Positions 1 through 6,154 of a stretch of 7,408 bases of DNA are shown here, in pieces. Under the pieces are notes generated by a model, which saw only the letters and a program-made list of their open reading frames with translations, ran no database searches and was not told the DNA's origin. The stretch's first letter is position 1. Every line of letters begins with the position of its first letter. Position numbers and translations under genes: made by a program. This stretch comes from an uncultured Bacillota bacterium (GTDB lineage Bacteria > Bacillota_I > Bacilli_A > RFN20 > CAG-826). Location of the stretch: NCBI GenBank assembly GCA_949298295.1, contig CASFWS010000047.1:1-7408 (forward strand), given 5' to 3'.

Positions 1-3
1 ATC

Positions 4-501
4 TTATCTGATGAAGGTGCGGGGCTTGTTCCCCTTGAGGACGGCTTCCCGGGCCCGAAGGGCGCTTTTCAGGGAAGCGGTGTAGCAGACGACGAAGAGG
101 ATGATGGCAAAAATCGTCAGGATGCCCATCAGCATGAAGACGATTGAGTTGTCGCCTTGGATGCCAGCCCACGTATCGGTCTTGACCGTCCCGAGGGTGA
201 TGAGCCCCTCTAGATACCCTCCACCGAGGAAAACCATGAAGAGGATGAAGAGGACTTCAATGAGGAAGAAGATAATGCCTTTGGCGATTTGGCCATAAAG
301 GATGTTCCCGGCCCCCATGAAGAGCAAGGAGAGTGCTACCTTCCAGTCGGCCTGGGCGAAGAAGTCGAGGAAGGAATTCCCTTTCTCGCGCGCTGCCGCG
401 GCAAACCTCTTGGCTTTCCCGGCAAGGGAAGAGTCGAGGCTTTGAAAGAAAGCTTTTGTCCTTTCTGAGAGGCTTTTGCTGGTGATTTTGCCGTTTTCCA
501 T
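4..501 (-). CDS. malF: N-terminal membrane domain of a MalF-type maltodextrin ABC permease, ending at an early stop
   Basis: The 165-residue product matches the N-terminal extension of Bacillota MalF-type sugar permeases. It has a charged cytoplasmic start (1-50), a first hydrophobic stretch with Gly-Gln-Ile-Ala-Lys-Gly at 70-75, a membrane helix at about 76-97, the family-typical Leu-Ile-Thr-Leu-Gly-Thr at 100-105, a loop with Gly-Asp-Asn, and a second helix at about 119-144. In the family the chain then continues from a Thr-Phe motif into the transport core of some 300 more residues. Here Thr163-Phe164 is followed by Ile-Arg and TAA, so the core with the EAA loop is absent from this frame. 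Either a separate permease gene follows outside the window, or this is a frameshifted or truncated malF. The gene starts 6 bases after the binding-protein stop, has no clear Shine-Dalgarno, and is probably translationally coupled. Family recognition is good; intactness is uncertain. Confidence 0.75.
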   Translation of the reverse strand: MENGKITSKSLSERTKAFFQSLDSSLAGKAKRFAAAAREKGNSFLDFFAQADWKVALSLLFMGAGNILYGQIAKGIIFFLIEVLFILFMVFLGGGYLEGLITLGTVKTDTWAGIQGDNSIVFMLMGILTIFAIILFVVCYTASLKSALRAREAVLKGNKPRTFIR

Positions 502-507
502 GGTCTT

Positions 508-1995
508 CTAGGCCAATGTCGTGATGGCTTCGAGGATTTGGTCGCACATGTCGTCCAAACCCTTTTGGTAGTCCTCTTGGGTTTTGTATTTCTGGTCGGC
601 CGGGGCCCGCGTCGGGTCGGTCGCGAGGTCTTTGTTGAAGCTTTCGCCCGGCGTCCAGATCTGGGCGACTTCGCTGATCGAGGGCATGAGGGTGATGAGT
701 CCGCTCTCGAGGCGGGAGTAGATATTCTCGGAAATGTCCGAGTCGCTCTCGGCGACGACGTCTTCCCGGCAAGGGGCGACGCCGAGCATCTCTTCCCGGA
801 GCTTGACCATCTCATATGAAGTAGCAAACTTCACGAACTCCAAGGCGGCGTTCGGAACTTTGGTGTAGGCCGAGATGGCATAGCCGTTGATGCCGCCCAT
901 GGCTTGCATGTCGATGAGCTCGGGGTCTTCTTCCGAGAGGTCGCCCGAGGCGGGTAGCTGGGGCAAGCCGGCGATGACGAGATTCTCCCGGGCCTTGGCA
1001 TCGGCTTCCGCGTAGCTAAGCCCTTCAGTTTCGTATTGGGCCCTCATCTCGGTTATGAAGTTTTCCGTGACGTCGGGCGTCGTCATCGTCGCGAAGATCT
1101 CCCCGCGGGCCAATTGCCCATAGCACGTCGTGTTGATGGAGTCGTCGACGCACGTCGGGCCGATGACTTCGGCCAGCTGGCGGATGATTTGGGCCCCTTT
1201 CCAGGCCTCACCCTTGTTGAAACCGATGTCGAGGGGGTTCTGGCCGCCGTCGCCGAAGACGTAAGCCCCGTAGGAAAAGAGGTAGCCGCTTGAGAAATAG
1301 ACGTCGTAAAGGGCCTTGGCATATCCCCGCTTGGTCGGATCGGCGGCATTGATGTCCTTGCTGTATTTCCAAAGGGCATTCCAACTTTCGACCATGTCGG
1401 GCGTGCCGTTTTGGTTCGCGTCGCTATTTTCGGGCACCATGTCTTTTCGATAGAAGAGCATCCCGGCCTGGGCATTGATCGGAACGCCATAGGTGTAACG
1501 GACGCCGCTATCGACCCCTTGGTAAGCCTTGACTGCCGCTTCGGGGAGGTTTTCGAAAGCCTCCACTTCCCAAGAAGGAATGGGGTAGACGTGCCGGGCT
1601 TCGGTGTATTTCATGATGACGTCGTTGGCCTGGTAAAGGACGTCGGGACCATAACCGTAGGGACCGTCTTGGGCCAGATCGCTATATTGGTCGATGTTCG
1701 CGTCGACGGCCTCGATCCCGTATTCGGCGTACTTTTCGTTGAAAGCATCGAGCAGTTCGTCGAGATAGCCCAGTTCCTTGGCCGTATCGTTTTCAAGGAC
1801 CTGGATCTTGATATTGCGCTCGAGTTCCCCATTGAAGACCGAGAACACCGGCGTGTTTTCGTCTGCGTCGACGATTTCCGAGCTGCCTCCGGTTCCAGCC
1901 GACTGGATGGGGAGAGAGGATTCCTCCGTGCCTCCGCATGAGACGAGGATGGCAGCGAGGGCGATGCCGAGAGGGACGATGAGCTTCTTTTTCAT
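508..1995 (-). CDS. malE: MalE-type maltodextrin-binding lipoprotein of an ABC importer
   Basis: This is a 495-residue extracellular solute-binding protein that would capture maltodextrins and deliver them to the permease encoded next. It has a Lys-rich signal peptide and lipobox Leu-Val-Ser-Cys with Cys20 as the lipid anchor, then a Gly/Ser-rich linker to about residue 45. The fold follows family-1 binding proteins: an early strand at 62-68, a helix at 77-92, Pro-Asp-Val-Leu-Tyr at 117-121, Tyr-Gly-Val-Pro at 169-172 and Leu-Phe-Tyr-Arg-Lys-Asp at 180-185. Residues 192-203 form an EF-hand-like calcium loop, which is unusual in MalE. The start at 1995 is chosen because AGGAGG lies 7 bases upstream and the lipobox then sits at the normal distance; a longer frame from 2106 would bury the signal peptide. 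The gene begins 4 bases after the GH13 stop. The maltodextrin substrate is inferred from the neighbours. Confidence 0.88.
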   Translation of the reverse strand: MKKKLIVPLGIALAAILVSCGGTEESSLPIQSAGTGGSSEIVDADENTPVFSVFNGELERNIKIQVLENDTAKELGYLDELLDAFNEKYAEYGIEAVDANIDQYSDLAQDGPYGYGPDVLYQANDVIMKYTEARHVYPIPSWEVEAFENLPEAAVKAYQGVDSGVRYTYGVPINAQAGMLFYRKDMVPENSDANQNGTPDMVESWNALWKYSKDINAADPTKRGYAKALYDVYFSSGYLFSYGAYVFGDGGQNPLDIGFNKGEAWKGAQIIRQLAEVIGPTCVDDSINTTCYGQLARGEIFATMTTPDVTENFITEMRAQYETEGLSYAEADAKARENLVIAGLPQLPASGDLSEEDPELIDMQAMGGINGYAISAYTKVPNAALEFVKFATSYEMVKLREEMLGVAPCREDVVAESDSDISENIYSRLESGLITLMPSISEVAQIWTPGESFNKDLATDPTRAPADQKYKTQEDYQKGLDDMCDQILEAITTLA

Positions 1996-1999
1996 GCTT

Positions 2000-3685
2000 T
2001 TACCTCCTGATAAGGAAACCGAATGGTTGTAGATAGCCGCCTTCATAACGGCTTGCGATGAGGGATTCGGAGGAGATGGGATGGGCTTTTCTAGAGCCGT
2101 TGACATAAAGGACGAGGGATTTCCCGTTATGGGAACGCGTGATTTTCAAGAGACCTTTTTCTTCTTCTGCCCGGAAGCTTCCATGGGCCAAAATGTCGCT
2201 GTTTCTGAGCAAAATCAAAGAATTCAAAAGCTTTTTGTGGGCGTTTTCTTGATTAGCTCGATCCCAAGGGAAGCAACGCCGGCAGTCGGGGTCGTAACCA
2301 CCTTCCATCGGTATCTCGGTCCCGTAATAGAGGCAAGGCATCCCCGGATAGAAGAAGAGAATGGCCAAGGCGGCCTCGAGAATGTCGATCCTGCCGTTGG
2401 CCAAAGTGAGGAAGCGGTGGGTGTCGTGGCTATCAAGGAGGTTCAACATGGCCGGAAGCATCGAGGGACGGTAACGGACATAAAGCTCCTCGAGGCGCCC
2501 AGCGGCTTCTTCTGTCGTAAGTTTCCCTTTTATCAGGTAATCGGCGATGGCATAGGTCAACGGATAATTCATTGCTCCGTCGAACTCGTTTCCGGAAAGG
2601 AAGGAATGGGCATTGTGCCAATGCTCCCCAATGATGATGGATGAGGGGGATTCCGCCTTGATGGCTGCCCGGAACCTCTGCCAAAAGGAGTGGGGGACTT
2701 CGTCGGCGACGTCAAGCCGCCAGCCGTCGATGCCAAGGCGGAGGTAATGTTTGGCTACCTCAATGAGATAAGCAGCGCATTCACTATTTTCGGGGTTCAG
2801 TTTCGGCATATAGGGGCAAACCGAGAAATATTCGTAGTTTCCCTTGGCAATGTCCGGACGGTCGCCGCGAACGAAGAACCAGTGGTAGTAGGGAGAAGAC
2901 CGCCCCTTCTCGATGACGTCTTGGAAGAAAGGCGAATCGGAAGAAATGTGATTGAAGACAGCGTCTAGGACGATCCGGATCCCTTTTGAATGGGCCTTGG
3001 TTATCAAGGCGCTGAGATCTTCCTCCGTCCCGAGTTCAGGATCGATCCGCATGTAGTCGATGGTGTCGTATTTGTGGTAGCTGTTCGAACGGAAGATGGG
3101 CGTGAGATAAAGGGCGTTGATTCCGAGGTCGGCAAGATAATCCAAATGGTCGGCTATCCCTTTGATGTCGCCCCCGGCAAAGGATTTGTTCGTCGGTTGA
3201 TCTCCCCATTTTAAGTTGATGTAACCAGTGTCCTTTTCCTTTTTCCCCATCGCGAAACGATCGGGAAAGATTTGATAGAAAACGGCTTTCGATGCCCAAT
3301 CGGGCAAGTGAAATACATCCTCTTCGTGGACATATGAGAACTGGAAAAAATCCTCATAGGCCTTGGCGAAGTCGTAACTCGCGGTCAATCCCCTTTCGGA
3401 AAGGTAGTAGTGCTCGTCCCTGGCCGAAATTTCGAAAATGTAGGCCAAACGGCGGCTTTGTAAGGGAATTGCCGACTCGAAATAGGAAAACTCCCGGCTT
3501 TTCCTCACGAGGGGCATTTCTACCTGATCGCGTTTTTCCTGGAAAGAGTACTTTTCTCCATAGTGGATAACGACCTTGGCGTTCTCGTCTTCTCTCGCAA
3601 GGCGAAGGCGGAGGAAAAACGAAGACGGCGAAAGAGGTTCGGCCATAGGGGATTCGCTTACGTGGAGGATGGCTTCTTTCTTCAT
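2000..3685 (-). CDS. GH13 alpha-glucosidase of the neopullulanase/cyclomaltodextrinase type (subfamily 20-like), cytoplasmic
   Basis: The 561-residue enzyme hydrolyses alpha-1,4 links in maltodextrins or cyclodextrins. An N-terminal beta domain (about 1-125, CBM34-like, opening Met-Lys-Lys-Glu-Ala-Ile-Leu-His) precedes the barrel. Conserved regions in order are Gly-Ile-Asn-Ala-Leu-Tyr-Leu-Thr-Pro-Ile-Phe (188-198), Asp-Ala-Val-Phe-Asn-His (241-246), Met-Pro-Lys-Leu-Asn (293-297, the mark of the neopullulanase group), Gly-Trp-Arg-Leu-Asp-Val-Ala with nucleophile Asp325, Gly-Glu-His-Trp with acid/base Glu354, and Ser-His-Asp with Asp421. All three catalytic acids are present. A short C-terminal beta domain follows. 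There is no signal peptide, so it acts inside the cell on imported sugar. It is slightly shorter than the usual 580 or so residues. The start agrees with the family N-terminus, and GAGGA lies 13 bases upstream. It is the first gene of the cluster and divergent from the repressor. Exact substrate preference cannot be read here. Confidence 0.93.
   Translation of the reverse strand: MKKEAILHVSESPMAEPLSPSSFFLRLRLAREDENAKVVIHYGEKYSFQEKRDQVEMPLVRKSREFSYFESAIPLQSRRLAYIFEISARDEHYYLSERGLTASYDFAKAYEDFFQFSYVHEEDVFHLPDWASKAVFYQIFPDRFAMGKKEKDTGYINLKWGDQPTNKSFAGGDIKGIADHLDYLADLGINALYLTPIFRSNSYHKYDTIDYMRIDPELGTEEDLSALITKAHSKGIRIVLDAVFNHISSDSPFFQDVIEKGRSSPYYHWFFVRGDRPDIAKGNYEYFSVCPYMPKLNPENSECAAYLIEVAKHYLRLGIDGWRLDVADEVPHSFWQRFRAAIKAESPSSIIIGEHWHNAHSFLSGNEFDGAMNYPLTYAIADYLIKGKLTTEEAAGRLEELYVRYRPSMLPAMLNLLDSHDTHRFLTLANGRIDILEAALAILFFYPGMPCLYYGTEIPMEGGYDPDCRRCFPWDRANQENAHKKLLNSLILLRNSDILAHGSFRAEEEKGLLKITRSHNGKSLVLYVNGSRKAHPISSESLIASRYEGGYLQPFGFLIRR
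2003..2008 (-). promoter_or_regulatory. Ribosome binding site of the binding-protein gene, coded inside the GH13 gene end
   Basis: AGGAGG on the minus strand sits 7 bases before the ATG at 1995. The same six bases are the last two sense codons (Arg-Arg) of the GH13 gene, directly followed by its TAA. This consensus site fixes the start of the binding protein at 1995 rather than 2106 and ties its translation to termination of the upstream gene. Confidence 0.88.
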
Positions 3686-3710
3686 ATGTTAAGTAAATTC
3701 CTCTTTCTTC

Positions 3711-3716
3711 TATAAT
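3711..3716 (+). promoter_or_regulatory. Perfect -10 element for the LacI-family gene; predicts a leaderless mRNA
   Basis: A consensus TATAAT ends 7 bases before the ATG at 3724. Placing the start of transcription 7 bases after the -10 gives position 3723, so the mRNA would begin at or one base before the start codon. The only SD-like bases (AAGG at 3717-3720) are 3 bases from ATG, too close to work normally. The best -35 candidate (TTAAGT at 3689-3694, 16-base spacer) matches only 3 of 6 positions. Confidence 0.6.
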
Positions 3717-3717
3717 A
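3712..3717 (-). promoter_or_regulatory. Putative -10 element for the GH13-malE-malF cluster, overlapping the repressor -10
   Basis: The minus strand reads TATTAT here, 5 of 6 bases of the -10 consensus, on the same 7-base core as the plus-strand TATAAT. It predicts transcription from about 3705 and a leader of about 20 bases that starts with the GAGGA ribosome site of the GH13 gene. No convincing -35 is seen at 16-18 bases, so an activator or another promoter remains possible. Confidence 0.4.
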
Positions 3718-3723
3718 AGGTCA

Positions 3724-4494
3724 ATGGTTCGAAAGAAAGTTACGCTCAGAGACATCGCGAACGAGGCGGGGGTAAGCGTTGCCACGGTTTCCTACGTCCT
3801 CAACGACCGGCAGGACCAGAAGATCTCGGAAGCCAAGCGGAAGAAGATTCTCCAGCTGGCCAACCTCTACCGTTACGTCAAGAACCCTTCGGCATCGAGC
3901 CTCGCTTCTGGCCGCCACAACGTGATATCCCTTCTCTTCCCCGAAGCCGGATCGCTGCTCGAGGATGCCGATCGCTTCCTCATCGCGAGGCGCTTCCACG
4001 CCGCGTTTGCCGAACGGGGGATCCGCGCTTCGCTCGAAGCGGGGCGACCATCGTTTTTCGGGCAAGGGACCGACGGCGTCATTGCCATCGGCATCGACCG
4101 GGACCAGTTCCTCTCTATCGGCGAGGACCTATATGTCCCCTTTGTCGCCGTCGATACGTTGGTCGAGCATTGGCTTTTCAACCAGATCGTCGACGACTAT
4201 GACGCCTTTTCCGGCGTCCTCGTCTCTTTGCAGGTGGCTTCCAGGTCTTACCGGGAGTACTTGGAGAGCCGCTTCGATGTCCGCTACGTAGCGAGCGAGC
4301 AGGAAGCTCTCGAGGAAGGGCGGGCCCACCCTTCCCCCTTCCTCCGGAACCCAGCCCTCATCGCCCTTTACGAACGCGAGGGCCTTTCGTTCCGGAACAT
4401 TGATGCCTTCAGCCCGCGAAAGGTCGAGACGATCGTCGAGCGGACCGTGGCCAGCGCTCTGGATGGCGATCAATCCGCCCATTTGAAGGTTTAG
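3724..4494 (+). CDS. Short LacI-family transcriptional regulator, probable repressor of the maltodextrin locus
   Basis: The 256-residue product begins with a clear LacI-type DNA-binding head: Thr-Leu-Arg-Asp-Ile-Ala-Asn-Glu-Ala-Gly-Val-Ser (7-18), recognition helix Val-Ala-Thr-Val-Ser-Tyr-Val-Leu-Asn (19-27), and a hinge Asn-Pro-Ser-Ala-Ser-Ser-Leu-Ala-Ser-Gly-Arg (54-64) with the minor-groove Leu60. A periplasmic-binding-like effector domain follows, recognisable at 66-72, at Thr-Asp-Gly-Val-Ile-Ala-Ile-Gly (116-123) and at Val-Pro-Phe-Val-Ala-Val-Asp (138-144). The family is usually about 330-340 residues; some 75 are missing after Asp-Asp-Tyr-Asp-Ala-Phe (157-162), where the second subdomain normally runs, so sugar binding may be altered. 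It is divergent from the GH13 cluster by 38 bases and convergent with the lipoprotein gene, which fits local control of both. The effector is not known; a maltodextrin-derived sugar is an inference. Confidence 0.88.
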   Translation: MVRKKVTLRDIANEAGVSVATVSYVLNDRQDQKISEAKRKKILQLANLYRYVKNPSASSLASGRHNVISLLFPEAGSLLEDADRFLIARRFHAAFAERGIRASLEAGRPSFFGQGTDGVIAIGIDRDQFLSIGEDLYVPFVAVDTLVEHWLFNQIVDDYDAFSGVLVSLQVASRSYREYLESRFDVRYVASEQEALEEGRAHPSPFLRNPALIALYEREGLSFRNIDAFSPRKVETIVERTVASALDGDQSAHLKV

Positions 4495-4509
4495 GGGCAC
4501 AAGCCTCGA

Positions 4510-4545
4510 GGGGCGCCGGCGGAAAGGGTTCCGGCGCCCCTTTTT
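4510..4545 (+). terminator. Intrinsic terminator of the LacI-family gene
   Basis: A perfect 10-base-pair stem (GGGGCGCCGG at 4510-4519 pairing with CCGGCGCCCC at 4531-4540), an 11-base loop and five T residues (4541-4545) lie 15 bases after the repressor stop. In the minus direction the hairpin is not followed by a T tract, so it mainly serves the plus-strand gene and may only slow transcription arriving from the convergent lipoprotein gene. Confidence 0.9.
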
Positions 4546-4551
4546 GCTTGT

Positions 4552-6132
4552 TTAGGCGGTGGCTGCTGGGGTGATGGTGACGATGCGGGAATAGACGTTG
4601 AGGGTGATGTCGTAGATGCCGGCTGCCGTGCACTTCGCGTTGAGGTTTTGGGCGCTGGCGGCTTCGAATCCGGTCGTGGCCGGGGCAAGGTAGGTGCTGT
4701 TGTAGCTCGCGATTTGGTTGGACCAGCCCTCGCCTGTCGTCGTCGACCCGGCCGTGAAGGCGGCAATCGTGAATTCGTCATCGACCCGGAAGGTGACGTC
4801 TTCAATCATGCAGATGTCGGCATTGGTGGGATCGACCGTGAGTTTGTAGGTATCCATCAACGTCATACCGTCGGCTTCGGTGACGCTGCTCGTCCCCCAG
4901 GACGGGGTGTCGTTGGCGATGGTCCCGTTGATGTAGTAGTCCCCGACGGTAAGGCCCTTCGTTTCGTCAAGGGTAGCGGAGAGGGTCCCGGCTGCGTTAT
5001 CGGGCCCCGGGACATAGGTGAAGGTGTAGGTCCCGCTCTTGGTTGCTAAGATATTGGTTCCGTTTTCCGGGTGGCTGAAGAGAGCCGCCGAAGTGGTGTC
5101 GAGATTGTTGTAGTTGATGTAGATGTTGGCGTCGCTCGTGGTTCCGTCGGCTACGTTGGTTGCCAGAGTGTGGAACATGAACTCCTCGCCTTCGCGGAGA
5201 TAGATCTCCAAGGTGTAGGCCGATTCATCGCCATTCGGGGCGAGCTGGGTTGAGCTATTGAACATGTTCCCCCAAGCCGTGATGTTCGCGCCCTTGATGT
5301 AGTAGGAAAGGGTCGTCTCCGGCCGTTCTTCGATGCAATCGCTGTTCCGCACAATGGTCAGGTAATTGAGATTGTTGATCTTGTTTTCAGCATCGATGCC
5401 TTCGAAGTTCGGGTAGGTGTGGAGGGTCAAGGTGTAGTTTCCGTCCATCAGGATGCCGATATTGCTCTTCCGGGCACTATCAGCAAGCCCGCCGTCGGAC
5501 TGAATCCATTCGTTCACTCCTTCATAGAGGCGGACATAACCAGAACCGTATTGCCAATTCCAATAATAGGGATCGGTTTCCGTTTCGGTGAAGTTGACGA
5601 CTTGGAAGGTGTCTCCCTTATAGAGGTCAGCGGTGATGGAATAGACGTTTTCGTCAGTAATTTCCGCGTCTTTGGCCAACTTGTGCTGATCAGTCGGGGT
5701 GTCGCCCCAGTTGGAACTAAGAAGGATGGGAGAAGAACCGCTTCCGGCAATGTAGTAGTCCAGCGTGTCCTCTTGGTAGACGTTGACGGCCCCGAAGAGC
5801 GTCGTGCTTTCGGTGAATGGGTCCTCGAAAAGATAGGCCCGCGAAAAGCTCGGGGTCAAATACCAGCCGACGAGCTTGCCGGCCGTCGGCTTGTAATCGT
5901 AGTCGGTCGGGACGCCTCCGCCTTCGGGTAGGGTCTCGGTATGGACGATTTCGCCGGCGACGCTATAGGAGATGACGATTCCTTCTTCGGCGGGAGACGA
6001 GGAGTCGGCAGGGCTCGAGGATGCCGGTTCGGACGATGTGCTGGTCGGCGAACTCTCGCTCGGGGTATTGCACCCGCTCAGGGCGAGCAGGGCGCCACCG
6101 AGGAGGATGGCGACGGCTCTTTTCTTAAACAT
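4552..6132 (-). CDS. Multimodular surface lipoprotein with an InlB-type repeat and three tandem putative glycan-binding modules
   Basis: The 526-residue product has a signal peptide with lipobox Leu-Ser-Gly-Cys (Cys21), then a Ser/Pro/Thr-rich spacer to about residue 50. Residues 51-117 resemble an InlB B-type (Listeria-Bacteroides) repeat, with Leu-Val-Gly-Trp-Tyr-Leu at 87-92 and Thr-Thr-Leu-Phe-Gly-Ala-Val at 110-116. Three diverged modules follow, starting at 125, 276 and 398, each opening Tyr-Tyr-Ile-x-Gly and ending in a Gly-x-Tyr-x strand. Exposed-looking aromatics (Tyr189-Tyr190-Trp191-Asn192-Trp193) would suit sugar stacking. The layout recalls SusE/SusF starch-binding repeats, but that is an analogy and not a shown homology. 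No catalytic motif is seen. AGGAGGTT upstream supports the start. Its own promoter with two operators, and the neighbouring maltodextrin genes, suggest surface capture of alpha-glucan; the function is inferred. Confidence 0.85.
   Translation of the reverse strand: MFKKRAVAILLGGALLALSGCNTPSESSPTSTSSEPASSSPADSSSPAEEGIVISYSVAGEIVHTETLPEGGGVPTDYDYKPTAGKLVGWYLTPSFSRAYLFEDPFTESTTLFGAVNVYQEDTLDYYIAGSGSSPILLSSNWGDTPTDQHKLAKDAEITDENVYSITADLYKGDTFQVVNFTETETDPYYWNWQYGSGYVRLYEGVNEWIQSDGGLADSARKSNIGILMDGNYTLTLHTYPNFEGIDAENKINNLNYLTIVRNSDCIEERPETTLSYYIKGANITAWGNMFNSSTQLAPNGDESAYTLEIYLREGEEFMFHTLATNVADGTTSDANIYINYNNLDTTSAALFSHPENGTNILATKSGTYTFTYVPGPDNAAGTLSATLDETKGLTVGDYYINGTIANDTPSWGTSSVTEADGMTLMDTYKLTVDPTNADICMIEDVTFRVDDEFTIAAFTAGSTTTGEGWSNQIASYNSTYLAPATTGFEAASAQNLNAKCTAAGIYDITLNVYSRIVTITPAATA
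4567..5760 (-). repeat. Three tandem diverged protein modules (Tyr-Tyr-Ile-x-Gly type) inside the lipoprotein gene
   Basis: Module A covers residues 125-262 (5760-5347), B covers 276-389 (5307-4966) and C covers 398-522 (4941-4567). All three begin Tyr-Tyr-Ile-(Ala/Lys/Asn)-Gly, carry a Trp-Gly pair early on (142, 287, 412), and then a strand ending at Gly-Asp-Thr-Phe, Gly-Glu-Glu-Phe or Asp-Asp-Glu-Phe (173-176, 315-318, 451-454). Each closes with Gly-Asn-Tyr-Thr, Gly-Thr-Tyr-Thr or Gly-Ile-Tyr-Asp (231-234, 367-370, 505-508). The repeat is clear in protein; in DNA only short blocks such as TGTAGTAG (plus strand) persist. Confidence 0.75.
5782..5982 (-). other. InlB B-type (Listeria-Bacteroides) repeat domain within the lipoprotein
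   Basis: Residues 51-117 follow the usual scheme of this small beta domain: a first strand, a Gly-Gly turn (71-73), a Lys-Pro-Thr step (81-83), the Gly-Trp-Tyr signature (89-91), a Phe-x-x-Pro-Phe segment (102-106), and a closing Leu-Phe-Gly-Ala-Val in place of the common Leu-Tyr-Ala-x-Trp. Such repeats are common spacers or adhesion modules in surface proteins. Confidence 0.6.
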
Positions 6133-6136
6133 GCTT

Positions 6137-6144
6137 AACCTCCT
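6137..6144 (-). promoter_or_regulatory. Ribosome binding site of the lipoprotein gene
   Basis: AGGAGGTT on the minus strand, followed by AAGC and ATG at 6132, is a strong Shine-Dalgarno at good spacing and fixes the start of the lipoprotein. Confidence 0.85.
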
Positions 6145-6154
6145 GTTGCTTATT

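Noticed and set aside
1411..1941. 176-residue plus-strand open frame opposite the binding-protein gene
   Set aside because: It has no ribosome site or recognisable domain and is a mirror of codon bias in the GC-rich minus-strand gene. The same applies to the plus-strand frames at 538-819, 2081-2644 and 5419-5931 and the minus-strand frame at 6204-7109.
1996..2106. Longer start for the binding protein (ATG at 2106, 532 residues)
   Set aside because: It overlaps the GH13 gene, lacks a ribosome site and would place the lipoprotein signal peptide 37 residues inside the chain. The ATG at 1995 has AGGAGG at good spacing.
3719..3724. TTGACC on the minus strand as -35 of the GH13 promoter
   Set aside because: No -10-like hexamer lies 16-19 bases downstream, and the hexamer abuts the TATTAT candidate instead.
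3728..3733. TTCGAA palindrome in the first repressor codons as an operator
   Set aside because: The palindrome is only six bases with no extension and does not resemble the AAGCG-type sites upstream of the lipoprotein.
4552..6132. Second ABC solute-binding protein
   Set aside because: The chain shows tandem short beta modules and an InlB-type repeat and lacks the two-lobe pattern and motifs of binding proteins.
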